Positions 18,083 to 28,900 of a stretch of 64,000 nt of DNA are shown here, in pieces. Numbering within the stretch: position 1 is the stretch's first letter; the number at the start of each line of letters is the position of its first letter. The notes under the pieces are model-generated. The model saw only the letters and a list, made by a program, of their open reading frames with translations. It searched no databases and had not been told where the DNA came from. Source of the stretch: Acidobacteriota bacterium (lineage in GTDB: Bacteria > Acidobacteriota > Blastocatellia > Pyrinomonadales > Pyrinomonadaceae); assembly GCA_016703965.1 (NCBI GenBank), contig JADJBB010000021.1, forward strand, positions 1,488,001-1,552,000, given 5' to 3'. A program made the translations under genes and the position numbers.

Positions 18083-18357
18083 TTATTCCAAACCTACAAA
18101 GTCAACGTCTGTTAATGAAAAGACGATTTCGGGATTTCTTGGCGCAAATCGATAGCGTTTGGATGAGACGCTCAAGATATATCCGCTCCCGGGCGCGACT
18201 CCAGTGAAAGTGTAGACACCGAACGAGCTTGTTGTCGCGGTGCAACGATTTCCGTTTGCGTCAGTGAGAATGACGACAGCGTTCCGCAATCCTAAGCCGG
18301 TTGGCGTCACAACCCTTCCGGAAATATCTGCGGGCGGTAACGCGATCGCACCGGCTT
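18083..18357 (-). pseudogene. Broken 3' end of a secreted protein with the VGLE tail
   Basis: From about PPADISGRVVTPTGLGLRNAVV to SSKRYRFAPR and the final DFVGLE this is a carboxypeptidase-regulatory-like domain, closely like the ends of the giant proteins at 34526 and 59562. Everything upstream is missing: the frame continues only as the reverse of the head-to-head fragment at 18366. It is a 5'-truncated remnant, presumably left by the rearrangement that brought in the recombinase island. Confidence 0.75.
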
Positions 18358-18365
18358 GATTTATC

Positions 18366-18626
18366 TTGATGTACTGGACAGACGGCCTGGTCTCCTTCAC
18401 GGGCAGCACACTGCTGGACGGAGCCTCGATCTCCGGTCACCCTGATCGACACGGCGGGAGGCAGACGCACCACGGTCACCAGCTCTTTCGGAAACTACAC
18501 GTTCGAGGACTGGAAACGGGCAAAGACTACATGCTCGTAGTCACCAGCCGCCGCTACAGATTCGCAACACAAAAGGTGAGCCTAACGGAAAACCTCAGCG
18601 ACGTAAATCTGGTCGGCTTGGAATAA
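18366..18626 (+). pseudogene. Decayed 3' end of a second VGLE-tail protein
   Basis: It matches the last 100 codons of the giant gene ending at 33782 (YWTDGLVSFTG-TLLDGA-ISG, then NLSDVNLVGLE) but lacks about 15 codons after ISG. Between 18438 and 18510 the correct reading (VTLIDTAGGRRTTVTSSFG) lies in another frame, returning after a lost G near 18510. It abuts the preceding fragment head to head, both having lost their 5' parts. Confidence 0.75.
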
Positions 18627-18653
18627 CCATTGACGATCGAAAGATCAAAAACT

Positions 18654-18680
18654 AAAGGCGGGCTCGCGGGCCCGCCTTTT
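18654..18680 (+). terminator. Rho-independent terminator after the tail remnant
   Basis: A 10-bp stem AAAGGCGGGC / GCCCGCCTTT with loop TCGCGG ends in a T-run. It survives from the ancestral intact gene. Confidence 0.85.
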
Positions 18681-19252
18681 CGTCATCTATCGAGGCTGCT
18701 TGGGACTGATTTGCCCCGTGAAGATCTGCCTTTTTTGAAGTGTTTTAAAGGCTTAAGGCTAATATCTGTACCGAGGACACATACGCGTCTAAGTTAGAAT
18801 CATTTCCCCGGGCTTTCCTAGACCTATCAAAGTTTGTGATAATCGCGCAGCATCTTCGAGCGTTTTCCACGCCCTCGCACGAGCTCCAGAGCCGACAGAG
18901 TTCCTCTCGCATAGACCCAGGCAAGGGCTTCGCCGTCCTTTCGACCTAATTAGTGTATGACCTAAAACTGTCCGTTATTACGCGGATAGTTTTGTTGATG
19001 AAGGTTCCAAGTCTCGAAACTAAAAACGAAGGGGTATGCCGAGGGTCGGAGCCAAGTGACGCCATAACCCTATTAAATACAATATATAAGAAATCAATAT
19101 TGTATACACTTATTTGAAGCGATTCGCTTTCTTTTTGACCAAACCAAATCGCTATGCAACAAAAACAAATGATGGTTTCTGATAGTTTCGTCTCTGACAT
19201 GTGTAGATCGAACCAAGTTGATAAAAGTTCTCAATGGCCTAAAGTCTAATAT
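18681..19252. other. Intergenic gap with possible coding relic
   Basis: No intact gene. Minus-strand bases from about 18945 down to 18832 read KDGEALAWVYARGTLSALEL and onward to a stop, which has the look of a decayed reading frame (LAWVYA recalls a common small-ORF motif) but is too short to assign. A block at 18715-18736 is nearly identical to one at 34017-34037, downstream of the giant gene. Confidence 0.35.
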
Positions 19253-22202
19253 TTATTTTTTTTCAATATTCTTTATCAACACAACATTCCGATTTCGCGA
19301 ACCGCGGGCGACGGCCAGTCGATTGCCCTCCGCGTTAAGGGCGAAACTGGCGATCTGAAACTCCTTGAAGGCGGTGAGTTGAGACGGTTTTGTTCCATCG
19401 AGCGGCTGGGTCCAGATATTTGAAGTAGTACCGAGCGTATTCACAAAGAGGACGCCATTGCCGGCCTTATTCCATGCGAGGCCGGCGTCGATGGTTGTTG
19501 TCGAGGGGAGTTCAATGGTCTTAAGCGGTGGGCCGCCGTCTATCGAGCTGATGCCGATTCTTAAAGGTTGGCTTTTTTCATTGATAAAATATGCGATTGT
19601 TCGGCCGTCCCGCGATAGTGCCGGCCAGGTGGAATCGACATCCGTTAGCCTGACGGCCTCGCCTCCGGTGATCGGTGCTTTCCAGATCCGCAATATCCCG
19701 TCTGCTCGGCTGGTGTAAACCACCCATTCTGCATTTACAGAGGCTGTTGCGTACGCAACGTCATGATGAGCTATTAAACGACGGCTGTTCTGCCCGTCTG
19801 AGTCCATCTGATAAAAAGTGTTGCCCGGCAAGGGCTCCTTGGTAACCGGGTCAGTGTCTCGATAATGATAAGTTATCGCGTCACCAGCCATCGAAAGTGA
19901 CGGATACGCCTTTCCCACCTTATAGTCGGTGGTCAGGGGTTTTGGATCACTGCCGTCGGGATTCATTCGCCAGATATTTTGAGCCCCGCCCTCGCTGGAA
20001 ACAAAAACGATCCTGCCATCCTTCGTCCACGTAACACCGCGTTCGCCATCATCTGCGGCCGTTTTTGAGTTAATCCCGACCGCCGTCGAAAAATCGTTTT
20101 CCGCCGTTAGCCAAATGCCCATCGAATATTCACGCTGTACTGCAACGATAGTCTGCGAGTCAGCCGTCATACTGAAATCATCGTAGCTCGTGAGGTCATT
20201 TGTGACATTTTGGATCTCGCCGGTCGGATAAGCCGCATATCGGATCTGGTAACGCTGTCCCATATTCGCGGCATAGGGCATATAGATCAGCCCCTGGCCA
20301 TCGTTGACCCAGGCGAGTTGGCTGATGCGCAGCAGGTTCACTTCTTTCAATGGAATTCGGGTTTCGGTACCGGTAGCAACGTCGACCACGGCCATTCCGC
20401 CCGCGTACGTCGCGCCGCGGGTCAGCGTTGGAGCAGCGATGAGGCGTCCATCCGGTGACCATGAAATCTCATCCCCAAAAACCTCGGGAAATGTTCGGGT
20501 CTTCAAAATTCGCTCGTTCGCTCCCAGATTATCAACGATGATGATCGAATTATCGGCTTTTGTGACGCGGATGAACGCAACGTTGGCTCCGTCCGGCGAG
20601 AAGGTGATCTGGCTGTTAACGTCGGCGACCATTTTGCGGCGATTAAGCCCGAGGGTCGTCATTTGAAAAAGCGACGGCGGCTGGCCTTCGCCCTCGGTCG
20701 CGACCGAAAACAGTGAATTCCCATCGGGTGAAAACTTCAAAAAATCGTATTTCGTCTGGCCCGGAGGGGAAATTTGCGTATCGCCGACGCTGGCCGTTTG
20801 GCGCAGCCAAACGCTCTGGCGTCCATCTTCCTCGCTCTTTGCGTAGGCAATGTATCTGCCGTCAGGCGAGATCGCAACGGCAAGGGCAAGGCCGTGAGCG
20901 GTCAAAATGTCCAGCTTTGTCGACTGAAAAGGGTTGATACCGTCACTCGCGGCATACAAAAACTCCCAATATGCCGCAAGGGCGAGAGCGATCAGCAAGA
21001 CCGGAGCGATAACCCAGGCGGCGGAAATCCTGCGGACCGCAGCGATATTCTTCGTTGATCTCGCGCCTCGCGTGTCTTTGTCAGGGTCCGATTGCAGCAG
21101 GGTTCTGTTGTCAAAGGAATAATCGAACGACTCGGTGTGTGAATCGCGGAGAAGCCCTTTAAGGTCGTTGCGCAATTGTGAAAAGTACTGATATCGGTCG
21201 TCACGATCTTTCTTCAGCGCTCGTTTGACGATCTGGTCCAGCGGGGAAGGAATGTCAGGGTTTGATTCTGAGATCGAGGGCAGAGTCTTAGGAACTCCAG
21301 ATTTAGCAATTAAGCTATCACTGGCGCCCGTGAATGGCGACACGCCGGTGAGCCATTTCATTAAGCACGACGCCGAAACTAAAAATGTCGGTACGCTCAT
21401 CAATTATTTCGCCCATCGCCTGCTCGGGCGACATATAGTTGATCGTGCCCATCACGCGATGCGGGGCGGTGTGTTCGCGGGTTTCGAGATCATTCGAATC
21501 CGGTGAGGTCAGTTTCGCCAGGCCAAAATCCAGCACCTTAACGATCCCATCGCGGCGGATCATAATATTGGCTGGTTTGATGTCGCGGTGGATAATGCCG
21601 ACCGAATGCGCCGACTCCATGGCGTCGGCGATCTGAATGGCAATTTTGACGGCTTCCTGCCACGAAAACGTCCTTTCGGCGATCAGTTTACGAAGTGTCT
21701 GCCCGTCAATATACTCGGTCGCCATGAAGCTGAAGTCTTCGACCGTTCCTATCTCGTGGATCGTGATTATATTTGGATGATTTAGTGCTGAAACGGCCCG
21801 GGCTTCCTTTTCAAAACGTTTTTTTCGTTCCGGATCGTTCTCGAACCTCGATGGCAATATTTTGAGTGCGATCTTACGCCGAAGCATCGAATCCTCTGCG
21901 AGATACACCTCGCCCATACCGCCCGTGCCGATGAGTTTAACGAGTTTATAATGTCCGACCACTTTTCCGACGAGGTTGGCCGGTTTTTCCTCGACAGAAA
22001 ACATATCGGCGGCCAGCGAAGCCGGCGAGGCGTCGATAAAGACATCAGAAGAGCTTTCAATCGAGAGGAGTGAGTCGACTTCACTCCGAAGATCGTTGTC
22101 ATCGCCGCACTTTTCAACGAGATAAGCCTCACGCTCAGCGTCCGGCATTTCAGACGCGGCGTGGTAGATCTCTTCGATCTGTTTTAGGCGTTCCGGGTTC
22201 AT
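19253..22202 (-). CDS. Serine/threonine protein kinase with TolB-like PD40 repeats, one-base frameshift
   Basis: The N-terminal part (from ATG 22202) has a helical pre-kinase region, then a Hanks-type kinase: GTGGMGEVYLAED, catalytic-Lys KIALKIL, HRDIKPANIM, LDFGLAK and GTINYMSPEQ. An extra base near 21353 breaks the frame at EM; the sequence resumes as LTGVSPFTG in the next frame. After the kinase come a membrane helix (AAWVIAPVLLIALALAAYW) and six or more PD40/WD40-like repeats (SPDGRYIAY, SPDGNSLF, SPDGANVAF, SPDGRLIAAP) forming an extracytoplasmic propeller. Rejoined length is about 980 residues. It lies 29 bases downstream of its sigma factor gene in an apparent operon. Its paralogous module at 40660 has TPR-like repeats instead of a propeller. 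Confidence 0.85.
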
Positions 22203-22231
22203 AAGGAAGGGGCCATTTGAGATCGCGGCCC

Positions 22232-22801
22232 TTAAGAAATCAAGGCCAATTCACGCATCAGCCACCTCCGCGAAAAACGCCAGTCACGTTTCACCGAATC
22301 GGTCGATATCTTCAGTACCTCGGCGATCTCCTCTATCGTTAGCCCGCCGAAGAATTTGAGCTCGACGACGCGGCCCTTGCGTGCATCGAGAGCGGTCAGC
22401 GTCGTTAAAGCGTCGTCCAGAGCGACGATCTGATCTGACTTAAAGTTTGAAACTGCCATGCTGTCGGCTAGCGTCACTCGATCCCGCCAGCCACGGCGTT
22501 TTTGGCGTTTCTTCGAGCGCGCGTAATCGACCAGAATATGCCGCATCGCCTGCGCGGCAACTCCGAAAAAATGCGCTCGGTTCTGCCAGTTTGGTCCGTC
22601 CTGCTTGGCGAGCTTTACGTAGGTTTCGTGGATCAGCTCCGTTGTCTGAAACGTATGCCCGGACGGCTGGCTTCGCATATAGCTCCTCGCCATCCGCCTC
22701 AGCTCGTCATAAACAAGCGGCATCAACTGCTCAAGTGCAAGTTCGTCGCCCTTGCTCCAGTCAGTCAGAAGAATTGTGATCTGATGCGAGGCATCATCCA
22801 T
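22232..22801 (-). CDS. ECF-like sigma factor, TIGR02999 type
   Basis: The 189-residue sigma-70-family factor has region 2 (LMPLVYDELRRMARSYM, ELIHETYVKL, AHFFGVAAQAMRHILVDYAR) and region 4 (RVVELKFFGGLTIEEIAEVLKISTDSVKRDW). The AHFFG/DYAR signature marks the TIGR02999 (Sig-70_X6) group common in Acidobacteriota and Planctomycetes. Region 3 is absent, as expected. It heads an operon with a kinase and is divergent, across 137 bases, from the giant secreted-protein gene at 22939. The repeated pairing suggests it directs RNA polymerase to that gene or to the kinase regulon. Confidence 0.9.
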   Translation of the reverse strand: MDDASHQITILLTDWSKGDELALEQLMPLVYDELRRMARSYMRSQPSGHTFQTTELIHETYVKLAKQDGPNWQNRAHFFGVAAQAMRHILVDYARSKKRQKRRGWRDRVTLADSMAVSNFKSDQIVALDDALTTLTALDARKGRVVELKFFGGLTIEEIAEVLKISTDSVKRDWRFSRRWLMRELALIS

Positions 22802-22938
22802 CGTTCGATTTTCTTTTACGCCGGATTTACACGCCTAGTATAAAACAGTAAGTCGAAATAAAAAACTATTTTCCGGCGCTCATGCCCCTCTTTTCATTCA
22901 AAAGTCGTTTAGTCACGTAAAGGGAATATTTTGTTGGA

Positions 22939-25900
22939 GTGAGATCTAAGATGTTGAAAAACCGCCGTCCATCACGTTTTGCCGTTGTTAATGGTTTTGT
23001 CCTGATCGCCCTCGCTAGCGGGCTTGTTCTGACTGCAACGGCTGGGGCATCGCCACGCTTTGGGTTTATCCGGTCTGTGGGTGAGTTTTTTGGAATGGCG
23101 TCCACGACGACGCCAACGGGCACCATCGCGCTCACTGATGAGACGGCGACAGCCGAAGGGCACGCACCGGATCTGATGGCGATACTTGCCTCTTCGCAGC
23201 AGGGCGGCAAACTTGTCGGCACGGGTAACGCCGGGGCGGCTCAGCAGGGCTATTCGGTCTCACTGTCAGCCGACGGGAATACGGCTCTTATCGGGGGACG
23301 CGCTGACAATGGCGGCCACGGGGCGGCGTGGGTATGGACACGGAGCGGCGGTGTCTGGACGCAGCAGGGCGGCAAACTTGTCGGCACGGGTAACACCGGG
23401 GCGGCTGAGCAGGGCTATTCGGTATCGATCTCAGCCGACGGAAATACGGCGTTGGTTGGAGGGGTAAACGACAACAGCGCCCAGGGGGCGGCGTGGGTAT
23501 GGACACGGAGCGGCGGTGTCTGGATGCAGCAGGGCGGCAAACTTGTGGGCACGGGTAGCATCGGGGCGAGGACTGTGCAAGGCCATTCGGTCTCGCTCTC
23601 AGCCGACGGAAATACGGCGATAGTCGGGGGATACCTTGACAACAGCGCCCAGGGGGCGGCGTGGGTCTGGACACGGAGCGGCAGCGTTTGGACGCAGCAG
23701 GGCGGCAAACTTGTCGGTACGGGTAACACCGGGGCGGCTGGGCAAGGCCATTCGGTCTCACTCTCAGCCGACGGAAATACGGCGATAGTCGGCGGGGAGT
23801 TCGACAACAGCGGCCAGGGGGCGGCGTGGGTCTGGACACGGAGCGGCGGCGTCTGGACGCAGCAGGGCGGCAAACTTGTCGGCACGGGTAACGCTGGGGC
23901 GGCTCAGCAGGGCAATTCGGTCTCACTCTCAGCCGATGGAAATACCGCAATAGTCGGGGGATACACTGACAACGGCATTCAGGGGGCGGCGTGGGTCTGG
24001 ACACGGAGCGGCGGAGTTTGGACGCAGCAAGGCGGCAAACTTGTCGCGGATAACAGCGCGGCGGCTTTTCAAGGCAATTCGGTCTCACTCTCAGCCGACG
24101 GAAATAGGGCGTTGGTCGGGGGGCCAAACGACAACAGCGGCCAGGGGGCGGCGTGGGTCTGGACACGGAGCGGCGGCGTCTGGACGCAGCAGAGCGGCAA
24201 ACTTGTCGGAACGGGTAACGCCGGGACGGCTCTCCAGGGATTTTCGGTATCGATCTCAGCCGACGGAAATACGGCGATAATCGGGGGATACACTGACAAC
24301 GAAATCCTAGGCGAAGTCCACGGGGCGGCGTGGGTCTTTGCCCTTGACCCTCCACCGTCGGTTAACCTGTCGGTCAGTGCGAACGCCGGGACAGAGGCGG
24401 CGGCGACCGCGATCACGGTGACCGCGACCGCCTCGAGCCCGGTTACGGGTAATCAAACAGTGGATCTTGCGGTGACGGGAACCGGAATTACTGCCGGTGA
24501 TTACTCCCTCGCACCGACGACCATCACTATCCTAAATGGCCAGACGATCGGTACGGCCACATTCACGGTGGTCAACGATACCGATATCGAGGGCCCGGAA
24601 ACTGCAACGATCACCGAGAGCAATCCGTCAGCGGGAATAACGCTTGGTGCGACTACTTTTCAGAATATTGCGATCACGGACAACGATTTCGCGAACTTGA
24701 ACTATTCGGTCGACACGACGGTTGACAACGCTGCTCTAAATGCATGTACGGGCGGCACGTTGGGTGATTGCAGCCTGCGCGGAGCTATCGGTAACGCCAA
24801 CGCGAATGGAGGTAACGACACGATCACGTTTGACGCGGGTGTGTTTGGACCCCGCAAACGATAAATATCGGTGCGAACGGAGAGTTGGTCATCACGAATA
24901 ACGGTTCGCTGACCATACAGGGTCCCGGAGCCAGCGTGGTAACGGTGAGCGGGAACAACACCTCAAATGTATTCAAGATCGCGTCGGGCACGGTCACGAT
25001 TGATGGAATTAAGGTCGCCACCGGGCGAATTGGTATTTGGAATCTCGGGACCTTGAACCTCATTAACAGTATCGTCTCGGGTAACACGACGGTCGGAATT
25101 TTTAACACTGGGACAATGACGATCACGGACAGCACCATTTCCGGAAACTCAAATAGTACTACTTACGGGATAGCGGGAATTTACACTACGGCAACGATGA
25201 CGATCACGGGCAGCACCATTTCCAATAACTCTGCGACCAATTTTCAAAGCGACGGCGGCGGTATCGGCTTGTATGGGGGATTCCTGACGATCACGAGGAG
25301 CATCATTACAGGCAATTCCGGTGAATACGCTGGCGGCATTCAGTTATACGGCGGCTCTGGCGTTTTGATCACGGACACGACGATCTCCGGAAACACCGCA
25401 CGTCAAGGCGGCGGCGGCATTAGCAAGTGGTACTCATCGAACAGCGTGCCCATATCGATCGTTAACAGCACCATCTCCGGCAATACCGCAGGCTCAGGTG
25501 CCGGAATAAACACTTGGGCTTCTCCGGTGACGATCACCAACAGCACCATTTCCAACAATAGTGCCAGCTACAAAGGGGGCGGTATATACATGGTGGACAG
25601 TTCCACCCAACTTAAAGTCACCAACAGCACCATCACGGGTAACCGGGCGAATACCGGTAATCTAGGTGGTGATGGAGGCGGGATCTATGCGGAGCCTGCC
25701 CTTCCGATTCCCAACTCAACATTGAACAGCACGATCGTGGCGGGCAACCTGATAGGCACAGGAACGACGCCCAATGACCTGTCAGGGCACCCAATAACAT
25801 CGGCCGCGAACAGCCTCATCGGCGACTCAGCGACCTCGGGCGGTATCGTAAACGGCGTCGGCGGCAATAAGGTCGGCTTCGCGGTCAGCTCCATTCTAAA

Positions 25901-28900
25901 TACGACATTGGCTAATAATGGCGGACCGACGCAGACCCACGCACTCGTCGCCAATAGCCCCGCGATCGATGCCGGCTCGAACACGGTCCCGACTCCCCTC
26001 GACTTTGACCAACGCGGCACGGGATTCCCCCGCATCATAAACGATCCGTCGATCGCAAATGTCGCCGACGGGACGGATATCGGTGCGTTCGAATTCGAAG
26101 ATGCGACGCCGCCCACCGTTACCTCGATAGACGACGGCGACGCCGACGACAGTATCGGGATCAACACGATGCTGACGTATACGGTAACGTTCTCAGAGGA
26201 TATTGATGGAGCAACGGTCACTGCGGGTGATTTCAATAATGCGGGAACTGCAATGGTCACCATCGGAACCGTCATCGAGGGAACTCCCGGAGTCGTCTCC
26301 GTACAGGTCACGCCGACCACGGCCGGCACAATAATCCTTCGAATTCCGACGGGCTCAGTTATCAGCGACCTTGCGGGTAATAACCTCGTGGTTCCGGTTC
26401 AGGATAACGAAACGGTCAATGTATTGGCTGAAACGACGGCCGTGGTCGATGCCGGCAATCTTGTTATCACGGATGCTAACGGCGGCACGTCGAACGATAA
26501 CATTACGATCTCTTGCACGACTGCGCCGCCGCCAACTATGGTGGTTATCAGCGATCCGGGGAACTCACTAAATCAGAGTTTCGAGCTCAGCTCGATCACC
26601 GGCAACATTACGGTTAATACGCTTGGCGGAAACGATTCGCTGACGCTCGACCTTGCGGGGTGCAACTTTACGGCGAACGGCGTGACGTTCAACGGCGGCG
26701 ACCCGACATCTGCGCCCGGAGATAAGCTGATCATCCTCGGCGGTTCGACGACCACGCAAACGTTTAACTTCACCAACGAACACGACGGAAGCGTAGTTCT
26801 CGCCGGCGGAGCGCGCTCGGGAACGATCAACTACACCGGCCTCGAACCGGTGAGCTCGACCGTCACGGCGGCGAATGTAGTTTTGAATTACAGCACAATT
26901 ACGGAAACGATAACTGTTTCGCAGGACGCAGGAACGCCGGCGCAGACGCTAGTCGATTCCAATGTAGGCGGCGAATCCGTCTCGTTCGTTAACCCGACCA
27001 CTTCGCTCCAGATCAACGGCGGCGATACGGGCGATGACACGATCAACGTCAATGGTTTCGGCACAAGCGGCGGCGGATTTACAGCTTCGCTGACAATAAA
27101 CGGCGGTACCGGCAACGACACCGTTAGCCTGAATGCCGACATCAACTTCGCGGCAGGCAATAACCTGGATGTAAACCTGCAAAACGACAACGCTCCCAAT
27201 CCTGCTGGAACCGACACGATAAATGTCGGCCCAAATGCCAACTTAATCCTAACCGGAACGGGTGCCGCAACCCTCGCGGCCAGCCGCAATATCGCGATGG
27301 CTAGCGGTTCCAGCATTACCACGGTCAACGGTAACCTGACGCTCAATGCAAATCAGCAGGCGACACCGACCCCAGGCTACTTCTACGCCGTCGACCTTCA
27401 GAACGCTACTCTTACTACCAGCGGACGCGGAAACATCGTGATCAACGGCAAAGGCGGCAGCGACACCGTTGCGGCCCCTGGGGTGTTTTCTTCTTTAGGC
27501 CTTTTCGTCAATGGTACGGGTTCGATACGTTCCACGAGCTCGGCGGCGGATGCGGGACTTATTACCATAGACGGAAGGGGCGGAAACACGGGTGCAACCG
27601 GAACTGTTGGAGTTTTGATTGCGGGGCAGGCCACGATCGCTTCGGTCTCGGGTGATATATCGCTCGACGCTGTCGGTGGCGAAACCATTGGCGTAGATGG
27701 GGTCATTTCTTCGTACGGCCTCGGCTTATCTGGTAGTACGAATAGCATCACTTCGACGGGTGTGGTACCGAGCGCGGCCTCGATAACCATAACCGCGACG
27801 GGCGGAAACGTGACGTCCAGCCAAGCTGGTTCGTATGGTCTATTTAACGGCGGTTCGATTTCGACGGTCGATGGCCCGATCAGCGTGACCGGTGTTGGCG
27901 GCAATACGACGGGCGTGGGCACAAGTGGCAACTTGATTTCCGTTGGTGTCATGATCTTTGGAACCGGGACGATCGCCTCATCGGGAACAGGAGCAAATGC
28001 AGGCTCGATGACTCTCCTAGGTACATCAGGCAACACAAACGTCGGCGCCGCGCAGGCATTTAGACAAGATGGAGCGCTGAGCACCGTCGATGGCGATATT
28101 AGTATCACCGGAACGTCCAGCACCTGTGTCGACGGATGTTTCGGATCGCACATACGTGCAAATATCTCCGCAACAGGTGACGGAAATGTCACGATCACAG
28201 GCACAGGGGGTACGGCCACCGCCGCCGTTCCGGCTTTCCCGACCAGCGGCGTCATCGTACGCAACGGTGCGACGGTTTCGACGGCGACCGGATCCATCGA
28301 GGTCATCGGTACGGGCGGCAACACGACAAACAACGCCGGATTCCAGCTCGGCGGCCTGCTCGGCACAGCCGGAACCCTCGCCACGACCGGCGGCAGTGTA
28401 ACGGTGAACGCGGATACGATCTTTATCGACACGGCGCTCGGCACTATCACGGCTCCCGGCAGGCCGGTTTCGCTCAGGCAAAAGACCAACGACGTTGCGA
28501 TCAACCTCGGCTCGGCCATCGACACAACCCCATCGACGTTAGAACTCTCCGACGCCGAACTCGACCGCATCACCGCCGGCACGCTCAATATAGGCAACTC
28601 ATCTAGCGGAACTATCACTACGAGTGCGGATATCACACGCCCTGCGGCGACCAACGTGAATCTCGTAACCGCCGGCGATGTCCTGATCAGCGGCGGCCAG
28701 ATAGATACGGGCGGTGGAACACTGCTGCTCGATCCGGGCGTTTCGCCTTTCGCGGTCAAGCCGACCAAGTCCTTGACCGATGTCACAGCCAGCACGCTCT
28801 CATTCGGCAGCGATCTGGCGATTGTTATTAACGGAACCACGGTTGACACACAATACACTCAGCTCAACGTCGTCGGTGCGGTAAACCTGACGGGAGTTTC

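Noticed and set aside
23200..24345. CRISPR array
   Set aside because: The repeats are 165 bases long, in frame and protein-coding, with no short repeat-spacer pattern.
23288..24355. 355-codon minus-strand frame within the propeller repeats
   Set aside because: It repeats with the 165-bp units and is a frame shadow of the propeller array.
27398..28858. 486-codon open frame on the minus strand inside the giant gene
   Set aside because: It is antisense to a clearly coding, compositionally biased gene; its product is a Val/Pro/Thr-rich mirror of the repeats with no start signal or domain.
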